Source of the DNA: Setoptus koraiensis
Lineage: Eukaryota > Arthropoda
Length of the DNA: 64,000 nucleotides
Assembly (NCBI GenBank): GCA_048013815.1
Contig: CM106585.1
Span: 20,522,001-20,586,000 of the forward strand
Direction of reading: 5' to 3'
A program made the translations under genes and the position numbers. Positions 20,962 to 34,103 of the stretch are shown piece after piece. The notes beneath the pieces were generated by a model. That model was not told where the DNA came from and made no database searches. It saw nothing but the letters and a program-made list of their open reading frames with translations. The first letter of the stretch is position 1. Every line of letters begins with the position of its first letter.

Positions 20962-23900
20962 GGTTCTATCAACAGAATGAGTGTCTTATGTTTTTTAACC
21001 GATAATATCGTGAAGTTCTCAGTTTTTTTGAAAGCTAAATTGTTGGGAATCTTATCTTGAAGTTAATAGTAGTGGAATGACAATGCTTTTTATAAGTAAA
21101 ATATACCGGGCTTCTATATATGACCACCGGCGTATCACCAAATACTATCAATTAATTGTTGCTGCTTCAATTTGATATGTCTCAATAGAGAAAAGCTTTT
21201 CCGATAGATCTATGTACCTCAGTTTGGTTTCAATCCTGAATGTATTAAGTAATATAGGAATATATCGAAAATTTTGGTACAGTCCTCGAAAGAGTTGTGG
21301 TATATATGCTATGTGGTAGATCTTGGGTTGCTGATGCTACTGCTAACAAATCTCACAATGGCTCACTACTAATAATAATCAATGAGAAAAAAAGATTAGA
21401 TGTTATGAAGTGTTAATAGTACTAATTTGTTGATTCAACACATCTAATATTAATAATAGTTGCTGAAAATCTAGTTGAAATGGTAGTATCAATAATAATA
21501 AAAATGATGATCATAATGACGATATGTACATATGGTACTATGTGTACGTAGAATGAACATAAAGGATTACTATCACATTGGTAATCAGGTGAATAAAGCT
21601 AGATTGTGGACTAGTATCTTGTAAGTAGTGAGTAGTTATATTGTGTTCCGATGGTTTATAAACAATTGTAATAATAATGTAACAACTAAACAATAGGTGA
21701 TGTTAGAGTTGATTACGTTTAATTAATAATGAGAACGATAATAATAATACAAATGTAATGGTAACATGAGCAGTGAAATGATTATGTTTATTTGCATTGA
21801 GAGCAGCATACAAAGCGGCATGTATTGTCAGGCGTGATATGGTCAGTGGTGAAATCAGTTACCACTACTACGTGTTCACGGCAATATGTCTCTGCTAGTG
21901 TGGCTAATAGTGCCTGTGGTGCTATGTTTCAATGTTGATTGATGTTCACTAGGTGTATATTCTCACTCAAAAGGTAACAATGATACGGTGTTATTTTATG
22001 ATTATTTGCTTGCTCGGTAGTCAATCAGAAAGGAAAATCTTTCTATAGTGGATGCCAGCAATCAGACAATTTATCGTCGTGTTATCAGTAACACTGACAA
22101 AATAGATATAAATCCTCAGATAGACGATACATATTTATCTTGTTAAATTCACTGCAACACACACACACACGAAGCTAGGATAAAGAATACAGGGGATACA
22201 AACAATCATCGTCCTGATCGTCATCATTGAATTCTAGTAGACATGTACTGTAGAGGCATATTCAGAGTAAAGTTGGGTACATTAGGCTAGAGCTATTTCC
22301 TATGTACCCGACCTTCCTAAGCCTGACAGCACTGCATATAACAGTACACGAGTCTAACTTGAAGATAGAAACGTGATTCCTTTTTATCGCGAGCATGTGC
22401 TCACTGAATTGAACTGTCATGTTGACCAGAAGATGATCACACACATACAGTTTCTATAGCCTAGACTAGTAACGTATCCTGTAACACATTTAAGTTTGAG
22501 TTATCTACTGGATATTATTTTACTTGTAATGCTTGATTGAGCTGTTTCTAGTTGTTTTTCGTGTTTGCATAGATTCTCGTTCAAGTTCATCACTCTCATT
22601 GTCTGATGAATACAATCAGTCTTACATGTGGGTGATATAATTCACTTTAATCTAGATGAAGTTCTATGTGTCAAGACTCTCTCTCTCTCCGTCTGTCTGT
22701 CTCTCGCTCTCTGCTATTAGACTAATTTTCGTATTCTTTCGTGACTCATACATACATGAATTCGATTGTGATATATCTTCTGATTTGTTGTCTTAATGGT
22801 CGCCCCTGAGCGCTGGTCCTTTAAATAATAAACAATAAACAATGCCGGGTCTTGAGGGGAGCCTGGACACTCAACTTGTGTTAGTCTTCATGCTCGTGAG
22901 CGAGCTTGACGACCAAAGATATAATAGATTGGATTGTTATGTTTATTCACGTAGCGATGAATGAGTGGCTAGGATCTCATGTATTCGTTTATCACAAACG
23001 AATGTCAAAATTGCCATATTATAATTGCCTCTCGTTCATGTATTACACAACACATACAGGTCTGAATTTACATTATCAGATAATAGTTTATGAAAAAGAA
23101 ATTACATGCAATTGCATCACACAAAACAAAAAGATAATTCATGGCATTCATTGCACAATCTCGTCGAGAGACAAATGTCAGTGTCGTTGGCTGATTGAGG
23201 CAATCAATTTGCTTCCGTTGCGCCAAATGATGATGATCGACACACTATGTTGAGTTGTTAGTGCATTATGAGTGCCATAAATTAATCGGATAATCTTGAA
23301 ACGATTGATTGGCGATGGTTTGGCTCATGTTGTGATTGAGGTGTCAGTAAGAGGAGGAGGATAGCAACAGTTAAGGTGTTAAAAGGCAAGGGGATAAAAT
23401 GACTTGCACTTTGCACTTGCTGTGGGATGAGGAGTAGTATCAAGAGCAACAGCAGTGGCAGTGGCAGTGGTAATGGAAATGGAAATGGCAGTGGCTTATT
23501 TAGTTCTCAAGTCAATCAATTCATACCAGGCTTGTTAGCAGTTATTATTAGTTATTAGTTTAGGTATGGACACACACACACATTCATTCATCCATTTATA
23601 TTAATCTATAGAAATGTACTGGACGCATCAGACAGGTAGTGTGTTAGTGAAGACACACACCTAGACGTCAAGTCAAGTCACGTTATACTGCAATTGTGAT
23701 GCAACAGTAGAGTCGACAGTATGTAGCTTACAACGGTTCACAGTATATTTCATAACAAGCGGATGAGAAGGAATAAGAAGTACAAGTACAAAAAGTAGTA
23801 CAAGTTAGTGTGCGCGGTAATGATTGGCAAAAATTGAATTGCTATGCAAAATAAACAGACAGACAGATAAGTGAAATATATGAGTCACTTTTAACTGTCC

Positions 23901-24700
23901 CTAATGTCGACCTTAGTCACCACTTGGTGGCTGGCCAGCTGACTGGCTGACTGACACCTAACCAGACAACAAACAAACGTTGCGCTAGTAAACAGCTGAA
24001 GTAACAACGGCAGCGGCAGCATCAGTGATCTAGACCGATGATAATGACAATAGAACAGCAAGCGAGTGAAAGTTTGCACCATTACATTATTATTATAATA
24101 TTCTTTACCTTCACCTCCAGGCTTGGCTTCGGCTTTGGCTTTAGCTTTGCATCACATTACTACTCTACTTTATCTGTGTATGTGTGTGTGTCCTTTCTCT
24201 CTGACTAGCTTGCCGGTGTTGTTAGTGCATAGTTAGACAATACTTGTTGTGTGAACTACTACTAGTAACGTTATACCGCTACCACCATTACTGCCGGTAT
24301 AACTAGTGCTACCATATTAGTGCTTTAGCTAGTACTAGTGAGTGTTGGCGGTGTTATTGTTGTTGTACATAACTATATTATGTAATAGATAGTCGATTGA
24401 TATTGTGTGTGTGCAGCAGCAACACCATCGGCAACAACAACAACAACGACGACGACAACAAGTGAAAGATAAGATGGATTGTGTGTATGTGTATGTGTGA
24501 CAGAGATGCAAAAAAAGAACTCTCTCGTCAATGTGAACTCAAGTCATCAATGTAATAATGATAAGACAAAGAAGATTAGGAAGGATGCAGGCAGCCAAGG
24601 CTGCAAAGAGTTACAATGCTGGCCACCATCACCACTAATAGCATGTAAGCAAGCCTGCCTGCCGGCCAGCAAGTATACATAGATAGCTAGATGCACCTGA
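20962..24700. other. Long non-coding stretch upstream of the desaturase
   Basis: A+T-rich with TAATAA-type simple repeats around 21370-21790 and short CA/CT runs. Short open frames (for example 22906-23253) show no family resemblance and are not called. No RNA gene recognised. Confidence 0.5.
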
Positions 24701-24955
24701 TGCGATCACAATAGAATCATCGTGTAGAGGTCATGAACATTCACGTACATATATATATATTTATATGTACGCGAATGTATGTATGTATGTGTAACAAGCT
24801 ATTCTATTACAGAGGCGTCATAAGTATAGAAGAGGCCATTCACGAAAGTCAGCCGTTTATACACAGGCCAGCTTTCGAGAATGCATTTCGAGTGCGCCAG
24901 CCACTGCTGTAAGCCAAGCTTATTCAATGCTGTATGCCTTCCTGTTATGGCCGGC

Positions 24956-25085
24956 CAGTTCAATCTAGTGTCCAACACTACCACTACCACTACCACTGCC
25001 ATTGCCACTGCCATTGCCATTGCCATTGCCATTGCCACGGCCATGGCCATTGCCACTACCATTGCCACTACTACTGCCATCATCG
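24956..25085. repeat. Hexanucleotide repeat (CCATTG/CCACTA)n
   Basis: About twenty units of CCATTG, CCACTG and CCACTA in register. Both strands stay open across it, which produces two overlapping pseudo-reading frames. Confidence 0.85.
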
Positions 25086-25872
25086 TTGGGCATCGTCGCT
25101 GGCATCGTTGCTTAAGTTGCCTGTACCATTGCCGAAACTAAGCAACAAATACACGACTAAGCCTCTGCCAGCACACTCAACTGTGTGTACGTTCAAATTA
25201 CAGGTGAGTCACTGTCATTGATGGTCACTGGCAGGCCGGCCGGCCGGTCGCTGTTAATAGCAAAACTAGTCAGGCCAGAATTCTTCGTTGCAAGCCCAAC
25301 AGCAGCAGCAACAACAACAACATCAACATCAACAAAGGCATCATCATCAACATCTGCAGTTCAATTGCGCCAACAGCATCGGCAGCGGCAGCACCAGTTA
25401 CGACAGTGTGCAATTGCCGAGCACTTACAGTGCATCTTCGCGAGCCAATGTCTACCGCTGGCGCTTGCTTCAAGCGCACACCAATTGGCCAACAGAGTAT
25501 CTTGAGTGGTGCTGATGTTGCCTAAAAGACAGACCTGAGAGTCTCAGGCTGAGACAGACAGGCGGAGAGCGAGAGCCCAAAATTGAATCTACCAGGCGCT
25601 TTCAACGCAAACCCGGAGGGCATCACCTGGTCATCTGATCCATAATCACACTTGTGCACTTGCTCACTTGTGCCAGCACTGGGTACCGGCAAGTGGGCAA
25701 TGCAGCCAGCAATAATACCAGCGGTGGGCATTCTCGCCCAAAAGTGGGGATATTTCCCCTGGAAGCGATATAATTGATTGCGACCATACACCACACTCCC
25801 AACAACCGGCGACTGGCACTGGCAGGGCCGATGTGGCCGCACCACCCCCGCCCGGTGTCCGACTTTCACCGG

Positions 25873-25907
25873 CCACAAGCTGGCCGCCTTACGAAGCCAG
25901 CTTGTGG
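25873..25907. repeat. Perfect 12-bp hairpin
   Basis: CCACAAGCTGGC, an 11-base loop, then GCCAGCTTGTGG. The stem is perfect. It sits in the G+C-rich region with no gene in sight, and its role is unknown. Confidence 0.6.
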
Positions 25908-28900
25908 CTTGTTGGCGGGCGCGCAAAAAGCGCGGCATGGCATGTTAATGTGACACTTCCTGTCTGTGTGTCGAACTGGACAAGGCGCCAGAGCAACTTT
26001 TCAGGTTGCGCAAACTTTTCCAGCTCAAGCTCAAACTCCGACTCCAACTTTCCCAACTGACAGCTGATGTTGTTGTTGCCGTTGTGACAGGCATGGTGTT
26101 ATTTGTGGCACTTGGCGAGCTTCTTCGTCAAGTGTGTGTGTGTGTGTGCAAGTGTGGCGTCTCTGTTCAACAGAGTCTGTTGCGGCCGCGACGCCGACAA
26201 CCGACACTCAAGCCGTGGAATTTTTGTCCACGAGACCACAACGCACGAGAGGCACGCTTGCCAGCGTTTGCGTGGCGCAAGTTATGTAATTCATTCATTA
26301 GTGTTGGTTTTTTTTTTCGTGTCACTAACGACAATTGTCATTGGCCTGCTTGCAACAAGACAAAGTTGCGGCAGAGTGTGGCCGCGGGCCAGCGTGTGCC
26401 GGCGACCAGCGGCCTGGCGCATCCACATATATCGCACACATGACGTATATACATGATATACGACTCGTATAATACGAGGCTGACGGCATGAGCGCGTACA
26501 GTACCGGCCGGCCGGCGCACGTGGAATGTATTTGGAAAGTGTTTGTTGTTGTTGGTTCGCGAACAAATATACAAGCAACTGCATTCACAAATACCAACGA
26601 ACACAACAAGTACAAGCCCAGGTTGAGGACGACGACGGTCGCAGGGGCGATACGCAAGCGCCGTTATAATTAGTTATCAGTTACAAGTGATTAGGAAGCC
26701 GATCGAGCAACCGTGCAGATAACAATGCAAGTCACACACGGAGCACGAAGCGGCGAAGATGGATTAATTGGAGGCGCCCAACTTGGGCCGGCGCTCGTGA
26801 AATGTTGGCCAGCGGCCGGCGCGTAGCCAGGAGCGCCCCCTAGCCCCGGATGGACCGAGACGCGGCCAGGAGCGCCCCCTGGCCCCGATCGCGACAGAAG
26901 GCGCGCGTCTTGGCGTCTTGCAAAAGCGTGCCAAGACGCGCGGGCCAGTTGCGCGGCTGGGGCCCGGGACCGCGCACCAGTCACCACAGTACACATACAT
27001 GTATTGGCTCTAGTACAATCGCCATAGTAGTCGCTGCAGTATAGCGGCACAGTGCCCATAGCAGAGCGTGGATAATGCGCTGGATATTCGCTGGATGTTC
27101 GCTGGATACTGGCGTCTTGGCGAGGCGGTCGCAACAGCGGCACTGATCATTAGTGTGGCGCGATAATTCCGCGGGCCATGCAATATCATGCGGCATTATG
27201 CAGTATTTTGCAGTGCGTTCTTTATAGTGTTTATAATAGCAGCACTGCTAATAGTTGTACGTGTGTAGCAGTGGCGTCGAACGAGAGGCTCGCTGTGCGC
27301 TGGCGAGCGCACAGCGAGCCAGCCTGCGGGCTGCCTATAAAGCGCCACGGAGAACAACAACAACAACAGCACACATTATTGCATTACGTATAGTCGTTGT
27401 TTCTACACGACGGGCTGCGCCAATGCTAATGCCGCTGACGCCAGCGCCAGTCTATCCGTGTCTGTAAATTCAACTTTTCTTTTTCTACTTCCACTTCTAC
27501 TTACGACGACGACGACGACGACGACGACGACGTATACGAATGGCAGCCAACGTAAGAGCTGCTGCTTGCATGTAATATATTGCAGCCGAGAAGTAGTTGT
27601 AGCAGTAGACAAACCAGTATTTATTCTGTCGCTGTCGCTGTTGTTGATGTTGCTGCGCTCGATGCGCGCAACCATCGCTAACAACGCCAACGCCAACAGC
27701 GCTATCAGTGTATGGCAGGCATAGCGTGCATGGGCTACACACATTTGATCGTTTGAGATTGCTTTGGCTGTGCTGCTGGCGCTTTAGTTGTTATTGCTGG
27801 CAGCAGTGGTGGCAGCGGCAGCACAGTCGTAGGCCAAACTTAAACCTCAACCATTATAGGCGAAACCAAAACCCGGCCCATTATAGGCGCCGAGCGCAGC
27901 CAACGAGCGGCACAGGGCAACTTTTATTTTGGAACGTTCGTCGTGTTGTGTGAGTCACAGTGTGTGAGTGTAACGCTCAGTGTGCGCTCGCTCGGGAACA
28001 GGTTCGCGCCGCTTTGTCTTACGATGGGAGGTTGGCGGAGCCCGGCTGCCACTTGTTTTATTGCATTATTGCCGCACTGGCTGTTCCGCGCCGGCACAGC
28101 AAGTGCGGCGGCAAGTCGGGAAAAATTTCTCAAGTTTGTCTCGTTCTATCCCCGCGTCTCTCTCTCACCGTGCACACTCTGTCTGCCGGCTGCAATGCAG
28201 GCAGGCCAGGCACGCCGATAATCACCGTGGCCGGGCCGTCTTGTGAGGATGAATACCAGCTCAAGTTGTTCTAGTCGTGCCTTTAAATTAACAGCAGCAA
28301 CAGCAGCAGCAGCAGCAAAGGTGAACCCTCAATCGGCTTTCAGACAGCTGGATGTGCACAGCGGCCGCCGCTAATAGAACAAGAATTCGTTCGTTCGTTC
28401 GTTCGTCGTTCGTCGTTCGCTCGTCGTTCGTTCGTTCGTTAGACGAGCGAGCCAACGTTTGCCAACTGGATGCATGGTCGGAGGGGACGAGAAGCGCACA
28501 ATTACCGGCCCAGATGGGGGACGGCAGCGCCGGCAGCAGCGGCAACGTTCGTTCGTAAATCATTGTAGAGTCATGAGTTGCGAGCGAGAGTAACACACAC
28601 ACACACACACACAAAGAAGCTGTTGTTGTTGCCTAGTTCTTTTGTCCCCCTCTCTCACTCCCCGCATCCCCTATCATGCATCGCACGATGATGATAGAGC
28701 GAACACACAAAGCACACTAGACTGCGCCGACTGCAGGCTGTCATGCTAGCACTAGCGAGCGCCATGTGACTAGCGCAGCGACATGGGAAACGTACACAGG
28801 ATAGACGCTACGAGAGGGGGGTGGGGGGACAGGCACAAGTTGTAATAATTCAAGCAGCCGGGGGAATGAAGTAGGGGTGTGCGCGCGAAAACTTGAGTAC

Positions 28901-30600
28901 ATTGCCAAACTAGTTGTGGGGGAGGGGAAGGCAGGGGGGGGGGCTGGAAGCAGAAAGGCAACTTATAATGGTGGGGAAACGAAAACAGAGTGGTTGTTGC
29001 TGCTGCTACGTAGGGAATGCTGTTGTTGTTTCCTCTCTTTCTATTGCCTTTCTATCGCAACTCATGCCATTCGGCTGTGTGTACGCTATCATGGCTTCAG
29101 CAGCTTCAGCTGCTTTAGCAGCGCCAGCAGCAGCGATGATAATGGTACTATGGTGAGTTTACGAGTTTCTTCCCTCTCTACGGCATACAAGGCATACAAG
29201 GCACACTAGGCGTACAAGGCGTACAAGGCACACTAGGCACACTGGGCACAGCGAGCCGTACACACTATACTGTGAGTATAGTATGGCAACTAATGCCGCC
29301 ACTGGCGTCGTTAGACAGCGCAGCAACAACAACGTGAGGATGGCATCATTACAGTGGACGCACAAACAGACGAACGCACAAAGAAGCGAAGCGGATCAAA
29401 GAGAGACTCGTTTTCTCCACTGTGGCTGCTGCTGCGTCGCTGTTCCATTGGACGCTCTTATAATTCCACTGGCGCTGCTAGCCGTTGCATGCCCAGCCAG
29501 AGTGTGTGTGTGTGTGTTGGCAACCGTCGAACGAACGACGCACCACCGACGAGAGCCCCTTTTGCTGCCAGCTTTGCCCTTGTCCATCAACCGCCAAACG
29601 CACGCACGCACGCACACGCACACACAAGCGCGCCATGAGCAACTGGGCCTGTGTGTGTGTGTGTGCTGCTATCACCATAATCATCGCTATTGCCGGCCTA
29701 TAGTCGCAGGCTGCAGGCCGCGGTGGAACAGGCGAGCAAGCACAGAGTTTGAGCAGAGTTTGAGCGCTTACACAAACAGGCGCGCATAAACAAGCCCGGA
29801 CCCGGCCGATGACGGTGACGAATCGTGTGACGCCAGCAGCAGCAACATTAAAAGAGAACAAGGCTACAGATTCTGTAGTACAGAAAACGATGCATCAACT
29901 CGCTTCAGTGTGCTCGCACTATTGCTATTGCTATTGCTTGTGTTGCTGCTGCTGTTGCTATTGCTGGCAGCCTGCTATTGCTGTGTGAGCGCCACTCAGC
30001 CGAGCAGGAAAACTGGCAGGCAATTCGGCAGGATATCGTGCCAACTGGCGCGATATCAGTGTGCAGTGCGCCAATCGCCCCAGCCCAGCACTCACAGACT
30101 GTGAGTCACAGCCATCATCAGTGCATCGCAGTGCACAAATCGCCGCGCAGGCGATATATGGGTACGATCTGCGCCAATTACGATCATGACCAGTCGCGTG
30201 ACACGCAACAACCTAGCGCCGGCCTGGGCGCACCGGCACGTCTCGCCGATTCGCGCAAACGGGCGCAGCACAACTACTATATCACTGCAGTATGGCACTG
30301 TAGTATAGTACTGTAATGCCTACCCCGCAAAGCGCTACCCACAGCGCTACCCATGGCGCTACCCGGAACATGCTAATACCCGCAGTGCATGTATTATATA
30401 ATAATAATATCCTCGCTACTCTATCTAATCATGTGCCCACGGTCCTTGCTCGGTCTCTTATTTCTGCTCTCTTATCAAATTTACATTGCTGCTGCTCCCC
30501 AGCTTCTGTTGTGTGGCTCGTTTCGCGGCTCGCCCGTTCAGGGTGTCAGCGCAAAATGTGCTCAAGCTGCCCAATGCCACCCATAACACAGTGACTGCAA

Positions 30601-31167
30601 TTCGCAGCCCGCACCCTGTGCGCCTCGTCCTACACAAGCACCTCTGCCTTATCTCCAGTGTTTTTTGTGTATATCGGTGCTTGTGTAGCTGCTTTTTGTA
30701 CTTTTGTGTGTGCTTTTGTGTGTGTGCTTGTGTATATTTGCGCGCAAGGCCAATCTAATATTCGACTAGTTTCGCCATCGCGTACGCTTGCGAGTGCTCA
30801 ATTTGGTTTGTTTGTCTGCCCGTCTGTTTGCCCGACTGTCGTTCGTTTCTTGCTTGTCAGTTGTTGCAGTCGTGTGTGCGTTTGTCTGCGTGTGTGTGCC
30901 GTTGCATTTTCAGTTGTAGAACTACAACTATGCTAGTGTGCTGCAGTTGGCTGTGTTAGAGAGAGAGAGAGAGAACAAGTTTAGGCGCGCCATCCCACTG
31001 TTTGTGTGAGCTACAGGCCTTTGTGCATGCCTGTTTGTGCGTGCGTCCGTCTGTCTGTCTGACCGCTTATCTGTATGTGTGAGACTGGATCTGTCGTTGG
31101 TTCTATCGTTCCTCTGCTGTTGCTGTGAGCTGCTGTTGCTACCCCCACTTTTATCTCGATCTCACAT

Positions 31168-31215
<48 letters not shown>

Positions 31216-32595
31216 CTTTGTGCTTGCTTTTGAACGTTGCGAATTGTAAGCGCACACACACACACACACCAACAGAATGAGCGCCATGGCGATGACGGCA
31301 ATGACGAGCATGATGACGACATTGATGACGACGCTTGTGCAGTGTTTAGCTTACAATATACACACGCACAGACACACAAACCAACTAGAAGGTTCTAGAA
31401 TATTTGACGCACAAGCATACAAACAGACGCAAAAGTAGCATTGTGGAAGGTAGTGTTGGCGCTCGTCATTTGGTGGGTCACAATCATCATCAGTGTTGGC
31501 ATTAGTAACATCGTAAAGTAGACAGAGATACGAGCACAAAGGTTGTTTGAGGCTATATGGTGCGTAGAGAACGAAAAACGAGAATATTTCAAATATAGAG
31601 AGTAACATACTACGCACAAACAAGCGCGGCACAACTACTACTACTACACGAATGCCGATATCAGCAGAGTTGTTAGTTGTACAATTGCAAGAACAGACAC
31701 ACACATTTGCTAACTCAGTCAGTCGCTCACTCGCTCACAGACTAAACACTCACAAGCACACAACAGCATACAGTACACACACATGCAATACGCAGCATAC
31801 AGGCAGCAGCGCACAAGCAGCACACACACAGAAGATAAGAACAGAGAGAGAACACACACATATTCACATAAATCCAATCATTCGCTCTCTCGCTCAAGCT
31901 ATTATACACTAATCTGAACACACATTTCTCTATCTATTCTGTATAGTACAGCGCACACACACACACACAATATATTGCAGCATAAGCAGTGTCTACTGGC
32001 TCGCTCGCTCGCTCGATACACACACGCACACACACACAAACACAAACGCACAAGCACACACACTCATAGAGTTTAGACAGACGTACAGACGCACAAGCCA
32101 ACACCACCAGCACCAGCAGCAGCACCACTACTATTCGCTCAGTCAGTCAGTCGCTCAGCATAGGCTACAATAGCACAGTCACACAGTGCTACAGCTACTA
32201 CCATCATCATCATCGCCACTAGTAATACTATTGCTGCTTCTACAACACTACTACTACCACCACCACTACTATTACTACTACCAACCAACACCACCATAAC
32301 CAATACTACCACCACCATCACCATAGCCAACAACAACAACAACACACACTAGAGCTATAGCTGGAGCTACAGAGCCAGAGCTAGAGCTAACGTTAACACT
32401 ACAGCTACTACACTATAGCTATACTTTACTATTCTACTATTACTATACACAACAACAACAACAACAACAACGGCAACGGCATCACTATTACTACACAGTG
32501 CTACAGCTACTCTTTACACACACATATTACATACCTTCTACTACTAATATTAATATACTTTCTACTAATAATACTATCTCTACTACTGTTGTAAA
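30601..32595. other. Microsatellite-rich leader region upstream of the HMG-box gene
   Basis: Dominated by (TG)n at about 31172-31210, (GA)n at about 30960-30974, many CACA runs (31680-32060) and CTA/CAA trinucleotide repeats from 32100 to 32590. The latter part probably forms the 5' UTR and promoter of the HMG-box gene starting at 32596. Confidence 0.5.
31172..31210. repeat. (TG)n microsatellite
   Basis: About 19 nearly uninterrupted TG units; a CA run on the same strand at about 31252-31268 is its imperfect inverse. Confidence 0.85.
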
Positions 32596-33471
32596 ATGAG
32601 TCATAACGAGTATACAGAGTATCAACACCTTCAACATCCAACTATGGGTTCATTACCCATGTTCACCTCAACAGGCCTAAATCTAACGGTTATGTCACAA
32701 GGCCACCATCCTGGCCATCAGTTATTATATCCTGTTGATATACACCAAGCCCCTGGACAACAACATCAGCAACAACAATTTCAACACCAAGCCCATCATC
32801 AACAACAACAACAGCAACACCAATTAGCCGTGGCTGTTGCACATCAACAACAACAACAAGCACAACAACAACAACAACAACAGCACCATCAACCTCAACA
32901 ACACAATCAACAAGGCCAACAACATAATCAACAGCAACAACAGCAACAACAACAACCACATCAGACTAAGAAACAGAAAAAACAAAAAGTTAATAAGGAT
33001 GGCATACCTGCGCCAAAAAGGGCCACCACAGCATATATTAATTTTACACAATGGTATAGAGAGGAACTTAAAAAAACTGGACGAACGATACCTAAAATTG
33101 GAGACTTTGGTAAGGAATGCGCTGCCAAATGGAATTCTATGGGCGAAGATGATAAACAACCATTCTTAGAAACAGCGCAACGAGATCGCGATCGTTACAA
33201 ACGCGAAATGGCCATATATAAACCAGCTAGGGATTCTAATAAACCTAAAAGACCCACAACGGCATTTATGCTTTTTATGGTGGACTTCCGAAAAGAAATG
33301 GCAGGCAAAGAACCAGAAGGTGGTGTTGCCGCATTAGCCAAAGCCGGTGGAGAAAGGTGGAGGCAGATGAGCGATGATGATAAACGGCCATATGTTGAAT
33401 TGCAAGGCGAAGAAAAAATCCGTTATGAAGCCAATATGGAGGAATACCGCCGCAAAGTCTGCATCGATTGA
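32596..33471 (+). CDS. Tandem HMG-box protein with Gln/His-rich N-terminus (HMGB/DSP1-like)
   Basis: Single-exon, 291 residues. HMGB-class proteins bend DNA without strong sequence preference and act in chromatin and transcription; insect DSP1 also pairs a Gln-rich N-terminus with two boxes. Seen: residues 1-60 polar with Gly/His; 60-125 almost entirely Gln/His; a Lys-rich linker (TKKQKKQKVNKDG). Box A covers about 136-208 (PKRATTAYINFTQWYREEL; AAKWNSMGEDDKQPF; RYKREMAIYKP). Box B covers about 214-288 (KPKRPTTAFMLFMVDFRKEM; GERWRQMSDDDKRPY; RYEANMEEYRRK). There is no acidic C-terminal tail as in vertebrate HMGB1/2; the protein ends right after box B. Exact subfamily uncertain. Confidence 0.85.
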   Translation: MSHNEYTEYQHLQHPTMGSLPMFTSTGLNLTVMSQGHHPGHQLLYPVDIHQAPGQQHQQQQFQHQAHHQQQQQQHQLAVAVAHQQQQQAQQQQQQQHHQPQQHNQQGQQHNQQQQQQQQQPHQTKKQKKQKVNKDGIPAPKRATTAYINFTQWYREELKKTGRTIPKIGDFGKECAAKWNSMGEDDKQPFLETAQRDRDRYKREMAIYKPARDSNKPKRPTTAFMLFMVDFRKEMAGKEPEGGVAALAKAGGERWRQMSDDDKRPYVELQGEEKIRYEANMEEYRRKVCID

Positions 33472-33953
33472 TTTTGATCTTATTATACAATATAATATTA
33501 CCTACTCTTATGATTACGATTAGCATCTCATCACCAAGACGCCCCACATAAAATCAAGCACCAACTTAACCAACAACAACAACATACAGAATCTACACAT
33601 GGACTTAGGTCATGTTAGACACACATCACACCACAACAACAACAAAACAAACATTACGGAACACAATGATTATAACTATAATATATATATTATATATATA
33701 GATAGTAGTAATATATGTGTATGTACAGATAGATATATATATATATTATTACTATTTGTATACCTCGAGATCATCTTCATATTACTGTCATCATCACCGT
33801 CAACATCATCAGCAGAACCACATCACCGTCAAGAACGTGATTTAATTGCACACACTCTATTGATATGAATATATATATATATATAACTGTATATATAGGT
33901 ACATATATATATATGAATATAAAAATTACTATCTGAACAACATTCAATGCTAC

Positions 33954-33988
<35 letters not shown>

Positions 33989-34103
33989 AATATAAATATA
34001 CACGAAAGAAAAGAGGAACTCTTCGGAACCTATAGCTAAACAATGCGTCAAGTATAAAAAAGCATTGAAGTAAATTGTGTGTACAAATTAGAGTACAAAT
34101 AAA
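33472..34103 (+). other. 3' UTR of the HMG-box gene
   Basis: Long A+T-rich trailer with several (AT)n/(TA)n segments (33690-34005). It ends at an AATAAA at 34098-34103 followed by an A-rich stretch. No coding frame. Confidence 0.5.

Larger units (their letters stand above)
24701..30600. other. G+C-rich, microsatellite-rich region without a recognised gene
   Basis: Composition changes sharply compared with the A+T-rich flanks. There are GGCCGGCC-type palindromes at about 25230 and 26505, CpG-rich segments near 26760-26990, and many runs of CGG, CAG, GTT, ACG and GTTC. A repeated unit GCCAGGAGCGCCCCC occurs twice near 26825-26880. An (ACG)n lies at about 27500-27531, a GTTC/GTTCGTC run at about 28387-28440, and a decamer GGCATACAAGG-like tandem at about 29180-29250. 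The many open frames are a by-product of few stops in G+C-rich sequence; none shows a recognisable domain. Confidence 0.55.

Noticed and set aside
22906-23253. 115-residue plus-strand frame
   Set aside because: No recognisable domain, no splice or promoter context; consistent with chance.
24799-25221. Overlapping open frames on both strands with Ala/Met/Val or His/Cys repeats
   Set aside because: Produced by the CCATTG-type hexanucleotide repeat, which lacks stops in several frames.
26691-27143. Ala/Pro/Arg-rich frames in the G+C-rich island
   Set aside because: Stops are rare in G+C-rich DNA; several frames are open at once on both strands and none has a domain.
31011-31379. Thr/His-rich frame
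   Set aside because: Translation of (CA)n/(TG)n tracts.
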